From Saprospira grandis (GTDB lineage Bacteria > Bacteroidota > Bacteroidia > Chitinophagales > Saprospiraceae): a stretch of 64,000 bases of DNA. Positions 16,451 through 24,641 of the stretch are shown piece by piece. The DNA lies in the NCBI RefSeq assembly GCF_027594745.1, contig NZ_CP110854.1:1583501-1647500 (forward strand). Reading direction: 5' to 3'. The notes under the pieces were generated by a model. It searched no databases. It was not told the DNA's origin and worked only from the letters and a program-made list of their open reading frames with translations. A program made the translations under genes and the position numbers. Each line of letters starts with the position of its first letter. Position 1 is the stretch's first letter.

Positions 16451-17599
16451 TTAGACTTTGGAAAGCAAACCGCTGTAGGCTTTGTCCCAGTCTTTCCAGA
16501 CGGCCTCATAGCCTTGCGCTTCTATCATTTCTACGATTTCGGCTGGAGTTCGTTCGTCTGAAATTTCAAATTGCTCTAATGATTGTGGTTCAACGACATA
16601 TCCGCCAGGGTTGGTCTTTGAGCCTGCACTCAAGGAGGTAATGCCCAACTTGATAACATGATTCCGAAAGTGCTCGGACTCTCTGGTCGATAAGGACAAT
16701 TCTACTTCTTCATTATATATACGGTAGGCACAGATGAGTTGGACCAGCTCTCGGTCGTTCATCGGTACTTTGGGGTCCAATCCCCCAGAAAAAGGCCGTA
16801 ATCTCGGAAAAGAAATGGAGTATTTGCTTTTCCAGTATTTGCGCTCTAAATAATCTAGGTGCAAGGCCGTAAAAAAGCTATCGGTCCGCCAATCTTCCAA
16901 ACCAATCAATACCCCTAGGCCCATTTTATGCACCCCAGCTCGGCCCAAACGATCGGGCGTATCGAGCCGATAAGTAAAATTAGATTTTCGGCCCTTGGGG
17001 TGGTGCTTTTTATAATCTTCTTTGTGGTAGGTTTCCTGATAAACCAAAACGGCATGCAGGCCCAAAGGCAGCAGGCGCTCATATTCTTCCTGTTTGAGTG
17101 GCTGCACTTCCATAGACAACTGCGCAAAATGCGGCTGCAAAGCCTTAAAAGCCCGCTCAAAATAATCTATACCCACCGTCTTATTGGCCTCTCCAGTAAC
17201 CAGCAAAATATGCTCATAGCCCATTTCTTTGAGGGCCGTGGCCTCCATTAAAATCTCGCTTCCGCTAAGGGTGCGGCGGCGCATGGGATTATCGAGACTA
17301 AAGCCGCAATAAGTACAAATATTTTGGCATTCATTGGAGAGATAAAGGGGGGCATAAAGCTGTAGGGTTCGCCCAAAACGCTTGAGCGTTAGGGCTTGGC
17401 TTTTTTGGGCCATTTGCTCTAAATAGGGGGCGGCCGCAGGCGAAATCAGGGCCTTAAAATCTTCCAAATTGGGTTTTTCGCTGGCCAAGGCCCGCTCTAC
17501 ATCGGCCGCCGTTTTGGCGTAAATGCTGGCCTTAGTGGCCGCCCAATCATATTGTTCAAACAGCTCGCTAAAGCGTTCGGCTTGTGGTGCTCGCATCAT
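16451..17599 (-). CDS. thiH: 2-iminoacetate synthase (tyrosine lyase)
   Basis: A 382-aa radical SAM enzyme that cleaves tyrosine to 2-iminoacetate (dehydroglycine) for the thiazole ring of thiamine. The [4Fe-4S] cluster cysteines are C91, C95 and C98 in NECQNICTYCGF. The family-typical segments MRRRTLSGSEI, LLVTGEANKTVG, YQETYHKEDYKKHHPKG and SFPRLRPFSGG are present. The start may be either of two adjacent ATGs. No other thi gene is in the window. A -7 element TATCTTTG lies 24 bp upstream. Confidence 0.95.
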   Translation of the reverse strand: MMRAPQAERFSELFEQYDWAATKASIYAKTAADVERALASEKPNLEDFKALISPAAAPYLEQMAQKSQALTLKRFGRTLQLYAPLYLSNECQNICTYCGFSLDNPMRRRTLSGSEILMEATALKEMGYEHILLVTGEANKTVGIDYFERAFKALQPHFAQLSMEVQPLKQEEYERLLPLGLHAVLVYQETYHKEDYKKHHPKGRKSNFTYRLDTPDRLGRAGVHKMGLGVLIGLEDWRTDSFFTALHLDYLERKYWKSKYSISFPRLRPFSGGLDPKVPMNDRELVQLICAYRIYNEEVELSLSTRESEHFRNHVIKLGITSLSAGSKTNPGGYVVEPQSLEQFEISDERTPAEIVEMIEAQGYEAVWKDWDKAYSGLLSKV

Positions 17600-17622
17600 G
17601 TTTTTCTATTTCTGATTCTGCC

Positions 17623-17630
17623 CAAAGATA
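17623..17630 (-). promoter_or_regulatory. Probable -7 element for thiH
   Basis: Minus strand TATCTTTG, matching TAnnTTTG, 24 bp before the thiH start. No -33 TTTG at the usual distance. Confidence 0.5.
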
Positions 17631-17661
17631 AGGCTTGTTTACTGATATTCTATGATTTTTT

Positions 17662-17785
17662 GGGGCCTCCGCTGCGGCTGCGCCTTGCGGCGCTACGCTA
17701 CAGGGCTCGCTACTCGCTCGGCCCTTCAGCCGCCAAAGGCGGCTTCGGTCTGGCCTACGGCCCCCCTTTCGCATCGCTAGGCCAA
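17662..17785 (+). repeat. GC-rich structured intergenic repeat, copy 7 (type B)
   Basis: Starts GGGGCCTCCGCTGCGGC after T6 and ends ATCGCTAGGCCAAAA, so its ends read TTTTGGGGCC and GGCCAAAA, near-inverted. Arm GCCGCC-AAA-GGCGGC. GGGG end 63 bp from the thiH start. Forms a convergent pair with copy 8. Confidence 0.92.
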
Positions 17786-17953
17786 AAGAAAGGCGGCCCT
17801 GCGGGCCTGCAAAAGAGGAAAAAAAGGGCGGGCCAACAAAAAGCAAGCGCCTAAGTCCTATCTTTTGCCTAAAATGACTAGTTTTGTTCTTTTAGAACAA
17901 CGCCCTCTGGCGAATGTTCTTCTCTGCGTTTTGCAGGGCGCAAAGCGCCCGCA

Positions 17954-18069
17954 GGCCTAGGGATGGAAAAGGGGGCGGCGAAGCCGCAGACCCAGGCGCT
18001 GCAAGCGCCGCAGGGCCGAGCAGACCTGCGAGCCCTGACACAGCCCGGCCGCCAAAAGCGGCAGGCCCC
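17954..18069 (-). repeat. GC-rich structured intergenic repeat, copy 8 (type A/B mosaic)
   Basis: Minus strand: GGGGCCTGCCGCTTTTGGCGGCC start, core AGGTCTGCTCGGCCC, arm GGCGC-TTGCA-GCGCC type, end ATCCCTAGGCC, which mixes the type A and type B endings. GGGG end 32 bp upstream of glnS. Confidence 0.88.
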
Positions 18070-18101
18070 AAAAGAAACTGAACATTTTAGAATAAAAGAG
18101 C

Positions 18102-19835
18102 ATGTCTAAAGTAGAAGAAAACGACAAACCAAAAGAATCGCTCAATTTTATTGAGCAAATTATTGTAGAACATAATGAGAATGGCCGTTTTGGGGGCCAG
18201 GTGCATACCCGTTTTCCCCCAGAGCCCAATGGCTATTTGCATATTGGTCATGCCAAGGCCATTTGTGTCAATTTTGGCATTGCCGAAAAATTTGGCGGCA
18301 AAACCAATCTGCGCTTCGATGATACCAATCCCGCCACCGAAAGCAGCGAATATGTGGAAAGCATCAAGAAAGATGTGCGCTGGTTGGGCTTTGATTGGGA
18401 AGAAAGAGAATATTACGCCTCTGACTACTTTCAGACGCTTTATGAATATGCCGTTACGCTGATCCAAAAAGGCCTGGCTTATGTCGATTTTACGTCTGCC
18501 GAAGAAATGGACCGCCAAAAAAGAGCCGAGGAAGCCAGCGAATACCGCAGCCGCGCTGTAGAAGAAAACCTAGCCGAATTTGAGAAGATGAAGGCTGGCG
18601 AATATGAAGAAGGTATCTGCGTTTTGCGGGCCAAAATTGATATGAGCCACCCCAACCGCCTCATGCGCGACCCCATTATTTATCGGGTAAAAAATATGGC
18701 CCACCACCGCACTGGCGATGCTTGGAACATTTACCCTATGTACGATATGGCCCATGGTCAATCGGACTCTATTGAAGGGATTACGCATTCGCTTTGCTCG
18801 CTAGAGTTTTTGCCCCACCGCGAACTCTATGAGTGGTTGACCCAAAGCCTAGGCATTCACGAGCCACAACAGCTAGAGTTTTCTCGCCTCAACCTCAATT
18901 ATACCATTACCTCTAAGCGCAAGCTCAAGCAATTGGTAGAAGAAGGCCATGTTAGTGGCTGGGACGACCCACGGATGCCCACCCTTTCGGGGATGCGCCG
19001 CCGAGGTTATCCGCCCATGGCTATCCGCAACTTTATTGATAAAGTAGGGGTATCTAAGCGCGAGCAATTCATTGACCTCTCTCTTTTGGAGTTTTGTGTA
19101 CGAGAAGAGCTCAATAAAGTAGCTACTCGTGCCCTTTGTGTGCTCGATCCCCTCAAAGTGGTCATCGAGAACTTGCCCGAGGGCCATTGTGAAGACATGC
19201 AGGTAGTCAATAATCCCGAACTTGAGGATTCGCCTATGCACAGCATGCCCTTTACCAAAGAAATCTATATTGAGCGGGGCGACTTTATGATTGACCCCCC
19301 CAAGAAATTTTTCCGTCTCGGTCCGGGCCGCTGCGTACGCCTCAAAGGCGCTTATATCATTGAGTGCACAGGCTATGAAACTGATGCGCAGGGCGAAGTG
19401 ACAGAAGTGCGTTGCCGTTTTATTGAAAACAGTAAGAGTGGCGAAGATACTAGTGGTGTAAAGGCCAAAGGAACCTTGCATTGGGTATCTATTGAGCATG
19501 CTGTTCCCGTAGAAGTTCGCAAATATGATCGTCTTTTTGCTACGGAAGCACCAGGTAAAGCATCGGGCAACTTCTTGGATGATATCAACCCCAAATCTTT
19601 GGAGATCATTGAGACCGCCTATGCAGAGCCCTTCTTGAAAGAGGCCAAGCAAGGAGAGTCTTTTCAGTTTATGCGCATTGGCTATTTTACCCTAGATGCC
19701 GATAGTACAGCCGAAAAGCCTTGTTTCAACCAAACCTCTCCCCTAAGAGATAATTGGGGCAAGAAGAAACCCAAAGGGGGCGGCCAACAAAAGAAAAAAG
19801 GCGGCCAACAGAAAAATAAAAAGAAGCAAAACTAA
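18102..19835 (+). CDS. glnS: Glutaminyl-tRNA synthetase
   Basis: A 577-aa class I aminoacyl-tRNA synthetase that charges tRNA-Gln directly. The HIGH motif is at residues 47-50 (PNGYLHIGHAKA), the KMSKS equivalent is TSKRKL around 270-275, and GlnS-specific segments include RFDDTNPATES, YDMAHGQSDSIEGITHS and DDPRMPTLSGMRRRG. The C-terminal half holds the anticodon-binding barrels. The last 26 residues are an extra tail of Lys, Gln and Gly (KKKPKGGGQQKKK and similar), encoded by a small internal repeat; such basic tails may raise tRNA affinity, which is inference. It ends at a strong terminator. Confidence 0.96.
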   Translation: MSKVEENDKPKESLNFIEQIIVEHNENGRFGGQVHTRFPPEPNGYLHIGHAKAICVNFGIAEKFGGKTNLRFDDTNPATESSEYVESIKKDVRWLGFDWEEREYYASDYFQTLYEYAVTLIQKGLAYVDFTSAEEMDRQKRAEEASEYRSRAVEENLAEFEKMKAGEYEEGICVLRAKIDMSHPNRLMRDPIIYRVKNMAHHRTGDAWNIYPMYDMAHGQSDSIEGITHSLCSLEFLPHRELYEWLTQSLGIHEPQQLEFSRLNLNYTITSKRKLKQLVEEGHVSGWDDPRMPTLSGMRRRGYPPMAIRNFIDKVGVSKREQFIDLSLLEFCVREELNKVATRALCVLDPLKVVIENLPEGHCEDMQVVNNPELEDSPMHSMPFTKEIYIERGDFMIDPPKKFFRLGPGRCVRLKGAYIIECTGYETDAQGEVTEVRCRFIENSKSGEDTSGVKAKGTLHWVSIEHAVPVEVRKYDRLFATEAPGKASGNFLDDINPKSLEIIETAYAEPFLKEAKQGESFQFMRIGYFTLDADSTAEKPCFNQTSPLRDNWGKKKPKGGGQQKKKGGQQKNKKKQN

Positions 19836-19857
19836 TTGCTTGACCCTATAAAAAGGG

Positions 19858-19896
19858 AGCGCCCCAACAGCCTATGCTGTTGGGGCACTTTTTTTG
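19858..19896. terminator. Terminator between glnS and the DUF5916 gene
   Basis: Arms GCCCCAACAG and CTGTTGGGGC (19861-19870, 19877-19886), 6-nt loop, then a T-rich tract on the plus strand; the upstream ATAAAAAGGG gives a weaker tract for the convergent gene. Confidence 0.9.
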
Positions 19897-19902
19897 GGCC
19901 AA

Positions 19903-22368
19903 CTAAAAGCGTTTGGCCAGCTCCTTTCCAAAGCGGGGAACATCTAAGAAATAGAGCAACTTCACAGAAAACTGATTGAGGGGATTATCCTCTAGCATCT
20001 GCTGAAAGTTTCGGCCATAGTTTTCTTCTACATATTGGCCCTCGCTGAGGATAGCATTTTTCCAGACTGCATTAAACTCGCTACCGGGGGCAAAGCGCCA
20101 GCGGAAAATCAGGTCGATATTAAAGGCATTATAATTTTGGTCATGCAAAGCATCATAAGAGCTATCGAGTAGGTCGCCAGTTTGGTCCAAAACATAAAAA
20201 TCTGAATAAGCCACCGAAGCCCAAAAGTGTCGAGCTCTAAAGCTTAGTGAAATCAGGGGACTAAAGAGGTAATTAAAAGTCAGTTGCGACTCCATGGTCT
20301 GATAACTCCTCTGCCCAAAAATAATGCTCTCATCGGCCAAGCGATTGACATAGCCCAAGTTCTTGTTCCGCAGGGTCAGGTTTTGAGACAAGACCAAATT
20401 GGCCCGATCATTAAAGCGGTAGCGGGGACTCAGCTCCATCTCAAAGGTATAGGCATTCTTCCAAATGGGATTAGCCGACAAAAAGGGCCGATAAGAAATA
20501 TCGCCATCCAAGGCAAAAGGCTTGCGATAATCTGAAGAAAAATAGCCCCGAATACGGCCCCAAACGGGTTTGTTCCAAGCTCGGCCGGCCTCTCTGGCCT
20601 CAAAGAAATCGACATAGCCCAAAGGCTGAAAAGCCAAATTGAAAAAGCTATACAAGAAGTTTTTATCGGTGGCCGATACCTGCGCATTCATTTCTATTCG
20701 GCTAAAATTATAGGGTTTATACAACTGCTCCATATAAGTAGAGAAATTGTAGTGCATATAATTGTAGCGGCCAAAAGGCTTAAAAATATAGTAATCTAGA
20801 TTGGCGGTGGTCCGCAGGTAGTTAGGCCGTCCAATATAACCTAAGTCGTTAATATTATACTGATCGCTATAAACGGTTTGATTGAGCGACCAGCGCCATT
20901 GGCCCTGAATCTTTCCTACATTCAAATAGGCTTTAAAGCCATCTTCGACCTCTTCTTTATACAGCTCTTGGTCCAAATAACGGCGACTATAAGCCCCCGA
21001 GCCCGACAATACATAGCGGTTCTTTTTATCCGTCAAACGAAATTCGGTTCCCCAAGCCATAGCATCCGTAAAGCCGCCCGAGCGCAAAACAGAGCTTTGC
21101 ACAAAACTAATATAGGAGTTGTTCCGCAGCTGCTGGTCAATGACTAATAGATTGTAGTTGCTCAGGCTTTCGGTTTTGATGCTGCGCTCCTCCCCTTTTT
21201 CGCTTTCTATTTTGGCATAGGCGGGGGCGGTTACAGCATTAAATACCCCAACGCCAAGGCCTTTTTTGGTTCGGCCCGATAACTTCAGGGCGTTAACCAA
21301 TTGGCTGCGCTCTGGGTTACTCACTAAGGTTTCTGTACTATCCATTTGGCTGCTGGCCCAACTGGCTCGACTCGGGCGGCTACCCACCCTACGAGAGTAA
21401 AATAAATCGGCTCGCCCAAATAATTCGGTCCCTTCCGTAAAAAAGGGGCGGCGCTCGGTATAATAGATTTCAAAAGGGCTGAGGTTAAATTGTAGGTTGT
21501 CCGATTGCACATCGCCAAAGTCTGGAATCAAAGCCACATCTAAGGTAAAACTCTCATTGATGCCGTATTTTAGGTCCGCTCCCGCAGACGCCCGAAAGCT
21601 AGGCGCCTGCCCATTTTCTAAGGTCAAATAACTAGCCGCATAGGGGGTTAAAGACAAGCGCAAGGGCGGATTGATGCCCTCCAAACCATACAATAAGCCA
21701 AATTGCTGCACCTCCCCATCTATTTCGGGGTCTAGGGCCGACCAATAGGCGCTTTCTCTATATCTCCGAATATAACGCTCGAAGTTGATGCCCCAAAGCT
21801 GCTGCTCCTGAGGCGCAAAACGAAGTTGAGAGTAGGGAATCTCGATCTCTACGCTCCAACCATCTTCTAATATCTGATGCCCAGAGCGCCAAGCCGCATC
21901 CCAAAGTTGGTCTCCATCACTAGCATCTTCTCGCACGCCCGAAGCACTGACCGTAAAATGAAAGGCATTTTGCTGCCTAAACATCCCATCAATATAGACG
22001 GTAAAATAATCGGCATTAGAGCCCGAAACCTCATCCCGAACCGCCAGCTGCTGCAAAATGCTGTCTGGCGCAGGATCATACATATAGGCCCCAATATAAA
22101 TGGCCGAAGGTCCATAAATTACCCGCACTTCGGTCCGAAAAGAACCCGGCGTATTCGGCGCAGGCTCATATTCTGTAAATCCCTCGGCAATGGGGGCCTC
22201 CTGCCAAGCCGCCTCATTCAATAGGCCGTCAATTTTTAATTTTCCCTCGCCCAATTGCATGGCCCGCAAGCCCTTTTTGTTGGGGTAGGCCGCCATGCCC
22301 ACCGGCTGAGCCGCCAAGCCCAAAATGGCCGATAAGTAAAAGAATATCAGTAGATAAAACTGCTGCAT
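19903..22368 (-). CDS. DUF5916 protein: CBM9-like domain plus outer-membrane barrel
   Basis: An 821-aa protein from the ATG at 22368, which begins a signal peptide (MQQFYLLIFFYLSAILGLAAQ). A longer frame to 22458 is rejected because a consensus promoter lies at 22404-22435, inside it. Residues about 40-220 are a CBM9-like sugar-binding beta sandwich (KIDGLLNEAAWQEAP, YIGAYMYDP, GWSVEIEIPYSQLRF). The remainder is the DUF5916 region, rich in alternating aromatic strands and ending KRF, as in an outer-membrane beta-barrel; IYYTERRPFFTEGTELF is characteristic. Function is not established for the family; carbohydrate-related surface work is a guess from the first domain. Confidence 0.88.
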   Translation of the reverse strand: MQQFYLLIFFYLSAILGLAAQPVGMAAYPNKKGLRAMQLGEGKLKIDGLLNEAAWQEAPIAEGFTEYEPAPNTPGSFRTEVRVIYGPSAIYIGAYMYDPAPDSILQQLAVRDEVSGSNADYFTVYIDGMFRQQNAFHFTVSASGVREDASDGDQLWDAAWRSGHQILEDGWSVEIEIPYSQLRFAPQEQQLWGINFERYIRRYRESAYWSALDPEIDGEVQQFGLLYGLEGINPPLRLSLTPYAASYLTLENGQAPSFRASAGADLKYGINESFTLDVALIPDFGDVQSDNLQFNLSPFEIYYTERRPFFTEGTELFGRADLFYSRRVGSRPSRASWASSQMDSTETLVSNPERSQLVNALKLSGRTKKGLGVGVFNAVTAPAYAKIESEKGEERSIKTESLSNYNLLVIDQQLRNNSYISFVQSSVLRSGGFTDAMAWGTEFRLTDKKNRYVLSGSGAYSRRYLDQELYKEEVEDGFKAYLNVGKIQGQWRWSLNQTVYSDQYNINDLGYIGRPNYLRTTANLDYYIFKPFGRYNYMHYNFSTYMEQLYKPYNFSRIEMNAQVSATDKNFLYSFFNLAFQPLGYVDFFEAREAGRAWNKPVWGRIRGYFSSDYRKPFALDGDISYRPFLSANPIWKNAYTFEMELSPRYRFNDRANLVLSQNLTLRNKNLGYVNRLADESIIFGQRSYQTMESQLTFNYLFSPLISLSFRARHFWASVAYSDFYVLDQTGDLLDSSYDALHDQNYNAFNIDLIFRWRFAPGSEFNAVWKNAILSEGQYVEENYGRNFQQMLEDNPLNQFSVKLLYFLDVPRFGKELAKRF

Positions 22369-22403
22369 AATAGTGAGTTGTGGAGGTTTGTAATTGTTAG
22401 CCG

Positions 22404-22435
22404 CAAATTTAGGCGCTAAAGAAATAGCCGTCAAA
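22404..22435 (-). promoter_or_regulatory. Promoter of the DUF5916 gene
   Basis: On the minus strand TTTG (22435-22432), a 20-bp spacer, TAAATTTG (22411-22404). It predicts a leader of about 30 nt and fixes the start at 22368. Confidence 0.85.
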
Positions 22436-22478
22436 CTTTTACTATTAGCCTTCTGCAAATTTCGACTAAGTTGTTTTT

Positions 22479-22598
22479 GGGGCCTCCGCTGCGGCTTCGC
22501 CTTGCGGCGCTACGCTGCAGGGCTCGCAGGTCTGCTCGGCCCTGCGGCCTGACGGCCTTGGTCTGCGGCTTCGCCGCCCCCTTTCGCATCGCTAGGCC
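22479..22598 (+). repeat. GC-rich structured intergenic repeat, copy 9 (type B)
   Basis: GGGGCCTCCGCTGCGG start after T5, core AGGTCTGCTCGGCCC, arms GGCC-TGAC-GGCC and GCGGC-TTC-GCCGC, end ATCGCTAGGCC. Left partner of the pair bracketing the 21-bp array; 44 bp from the -33 box of the DUF5916 promoter. Confidence 0.92.
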
Positions 22599-22673
22599 GC
22601 TCAGCTGTCTTTTTCCAGCTTAAGTTTCTTCTTCGGCGAGTCTGATTAAAATTTTGTATACCCCCTTTTTGCT

Positions 22674-22838
22674 GCCTAGGGACAAGCCCCTAGGCTAGCT
22701 TTTTCAGACAGCCCTCTAAAGAGGGCCTTTGGATAAGCTACTTCTCTGCAACAACAACTGAACAAGAGCTTGTATATCAATAGTTGAGGCCCTTTAGGGC
22801 TGACTCCATTGGATTAGCCTAGGGGCTTGTCCCTAGGC
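22674..22838. repeat. Perfect 24-bp inverted repeat, itself a palindrome
   Basis: The 24 bp at 22674-22697 (core CCTAGGGACAAGCCCCTAGG) recur exactly in reverse complement at 22815-22838, 117 bp apart. Each copy is also an imperfect palindrome CCTAGGG-N6-CCCTAGG. The interval holds a GCCCTCTAAAGAGGGC hairpin. The right copy ends 12 bp before the 21-bp array. Confidence 0.9.
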
Positions 22839-22850
22839 GACTATTGGCAT

Positions 22851-23255
22851 AACTAGTTTACCGCCAGACACAACTAGTTTACCGCCAGACACAACTAGTT
22901 TACCTCCAGACACAACTAGTTTACCTCCAGACACAACTAGTTTACCGCCAGACCTAACTAGTTTACTTCCAGGCCTAACTAGTTTACTTCCAGACCTAAC
23001 TAGTTTACTTCCAGACCTAACTAGTTTACTTCCAGACCTAACTAGTTTACCGCCAGACCTAACTAGTTTACTTCCAGACCTAACTAGTTTACCTCCAGAC
23101 CTAACTAGTTTACCTCCAGACCTAACTAGTTTACTTCCAGACCTAACTAGTTTACCTCCAGACCTAACTAGTTTACCTCCAGACCTAACTAGTTTACCTC
23201 CAGACCTAACTAGTTTACCTCCAGACATAACTAGTTTACCTCCAGACATAACTTT
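22851..23255. repeat. 21-bp tandem array, 19 copies
   Basis: Units start every 21 bp from 22851 (AACTAGTTTAC...) to 23229. Each has the palindrome ACTAGT; variation is limited to a few columns (ccGcc/ccTcc/ctTcc and cac/cct/cat). The minus-strand frame is open because 21 is a multiple of three and gives a heptapeptide SGGKLVR, but there is no signal, domain or promoter, so I treat it as non-coding. No spacers, hence not CRISPR. Confidence 0.95.
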
Positions 23256-23313
23256 TGCCTTTTTTCATTTTGTTGCGTTTTTTCAGTTTTTAACAAAGTT
23301 CTAACAATTGGAG

Positions 23314-23352
23314 ATAAAAAAAGGCGCAAAACCTAGGTTTTGCGCCTTTTTC
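23314..23352. terminator. Palindromic bidirectional terminator
   Basis: A near-perfect palindrome, arms AAAAAGGCGCAAAACC and GGTTTTGCGCCTTTTT, with A/T tracts on both sides. It lies after the 21-bp array although no gene ends immediately next to it. Confidence 0.8.
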
Positions 23353-23393
23353 AGCTGCCGAAGCGGGAGGTCTAGCTTGGAAATAGCTGTTGA

Positions 23394-23554
23394 GCGGCCC
23401 AGCGATGTGCAGGGGTGGCCGAAGACCAGACCAAAGGCGAAACGAAGTGAAGCCTGCAGGGCCGAGCGACCCGACCAACGGGAGCCGACGCAGCGAAGCA
23501 AGTAACAGCGAGCCCCGAAACGTAGCGGCGGCCAGCTTGCTGGCCGCGGGCCCC
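23394..23554 (-). repeat. GC-rich structured intergenic repeat, copy 10 (type C, expanded)
   Basis: Minus strand: GGGGCCCGCGGCCAGC start, an expansion with GTTACTTGCTTCGC and CGGCTCCCGTTGGTCGG between CTCGC and GCTCGGCCC, end ATCGCTGGGCC. The adjacent flank CTGTTGAGCGGCC also flanks copy 17 at the 42-bp array. GGGG end follows the terminator of the hydrolase gene. Confidence 0.88.
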
Positions 23555-23600
23555 AAAACAAAAAAGGTAGTCAGCAAAAATGCTCACTACCTTTCTACAA
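23555..23600 (-). terminator. Terminator of the hydrolase gene
   Basis: Arms 23563-23594 (AAAGGTAGTGAGCA against TGCTGACTACCTTT, one mismatch) then U6GU4 on the minus strand, leading directly into GGGG of repeat copy 10. Confidence 0.88.
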
Positions 23601-23617
23601 AAACTACTCTTTAGAGG

Positions 23618-24637
23618 CTATTCGGAAACTGCTTTAAGCTGCATTTCCTCCTCTAAAAAGGCGATAGCTGCGGCCTGCACCTCCTCCCAAGCTTTGGAGG
23701 TCCAGGGCGAGCAAATGACATGTGCTCCTGCCTCTGGAAAAGCCTGTTTGCGCTTAGTTTTGCTGCCTAACTGCTCATACATTTCGAGCATTTTGGCCAC
23801 AGAAACCGTGGGATCTTGTTCCTCTTCATTCTTATAATAATAGCCGAGGAAAAAGGGTTGCTTCACTTGTTCGAAGAGTTCGGGCTTCATGCAATTCTCT
23901 ATCAACAATTGCAATTGAATTAGGCCCTCAATGCGGTATTTGCTCGTCCAGTACTTGTCAATACTATCGTTTTCTGGAACCCAGCTTCGGTAATCGCCAC
24001 CAAAGACCATGCGGGCCAATTCCATCCCCCAGGGGCCAGTTAGTAATTTGGCGTTGGGGTCGGCCACTTGGATATTGGGCGAAAAGGCCAGATGTCCAGC
24101 AATAGCAGTATCTGCAGCAGATAGGTAAAGGCCCAAACTACCGCCCGTAGAGCAGCTAATCAGGATCACTTTTTCGCCTAATTCTCGGCCAATGGCTAGG
24201 GCCTCTTTAGCCGATTGGATATAGCTTTCCACCGTCAAATCGGCAAAGGCGTCTACATCTTTTCGGCCATGTTGAGAGAGCCGAGGCAGATACAAATTGG
24301 CCCCATAGCGCTTAGCCAACTGCTCATGAATGGGCCAGCCCTCCATGGGCGAAGCCGAAAATCCATGCAAATAGACAAAGGCATAGGGCGTCTTTTGCTT
24401 GAGGCTATCATTGGCCCAAATCACTCGGCTTTGATTGCCCGTTTTCACATCGGTATCGCGAGCATCATAGGCCGCCACCTGCGCCTCCAAAGCGGCGACA
24501 GAGGCATAAGGCGTATGATAAATTGGTAAATTATCGGGAATATTTTCCGCCTTAGGGCTTGGCCCCAAGACATAAGTTACCGTCCCCACCGAAATCAATA
24601 TAAATACAACAGCTACCACCCACTTTAGTATGCGCAT
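23618..24637 (-). CDS. Membrane-anchored alpha/beta hydrolase
   Basis: A 339-aa alpha/beta-hydrolase. A hydrophobic N-terminus (ILKWVVAVVFILISVGTVTYVL) acts as anchor or signal. The oxyanion loop is VYLHGFSASPMEG, the nucleophile elbow is SCSTGGSLGL (Ser in S-x-S-x-G, first Gly replaced by Ser), with a likely acid in the EQDPTVSV region and the catalytic His in GAHVICSP. Substrate unknown; carboxylesterase or monoglyceride-lipase-like activity would be typical. It starts 4 bp after the moxR stop, so the two genes form an operon. Confidence 0.82.
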   Translation of the reverse strand: MRILKWVVAVVFILISVGTVTYVLGPSPKAENIPDNLPIYHTPYASVAALEAQVAAYDARDTDVKTGNQSRVIWANDSLKQKTPYAFVYLHGFSASPMEGWPIHEQLAKRYGANLYLPRLSQHGRKDVDAFADLTVESYIQSAKEALAIGRELGEKVILISCSTGGSLGLYLSAADTAIAGHLAFSPNIQVADPNAKLLTGPWGMELARMVFGGDYRSWVPENDSIDKYWTSKYRIEGLIQLQLLIENCMKPELFEQVKQPFFLGYYYKNEEEQDPTVSVAKMLEMYEQLGSKTKRKQAFPEAGAHVICSPWTSKAWEEVQAAAIAFLEEEMQLKAVSE

Positions 24638-24641
24638 AGTT

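Noticed and set aside
18873..19652. 259-aa frame antisense to glnS
   Set aside because: Lies wholly within a well-supported glnS gene on the other strand.
22369..22458. N-terminal extension of the DUF5916 protein
   Set aside because: Contains the consensus promoter at 22404-22435; signal peptide starts at 22368.
22833..23249. 138-aa minus-strand frame of SGGKLVR repeats
   Set aside because: Pure translation of the 21-bp array with no start context; more likely non-coding DNA.
22851..23255. CRISPR array
   Set aside because: Units are directly adjacent with no variable spacers, and no cas genes are present; the same applies to the 83-bp and 42-bp arrays.
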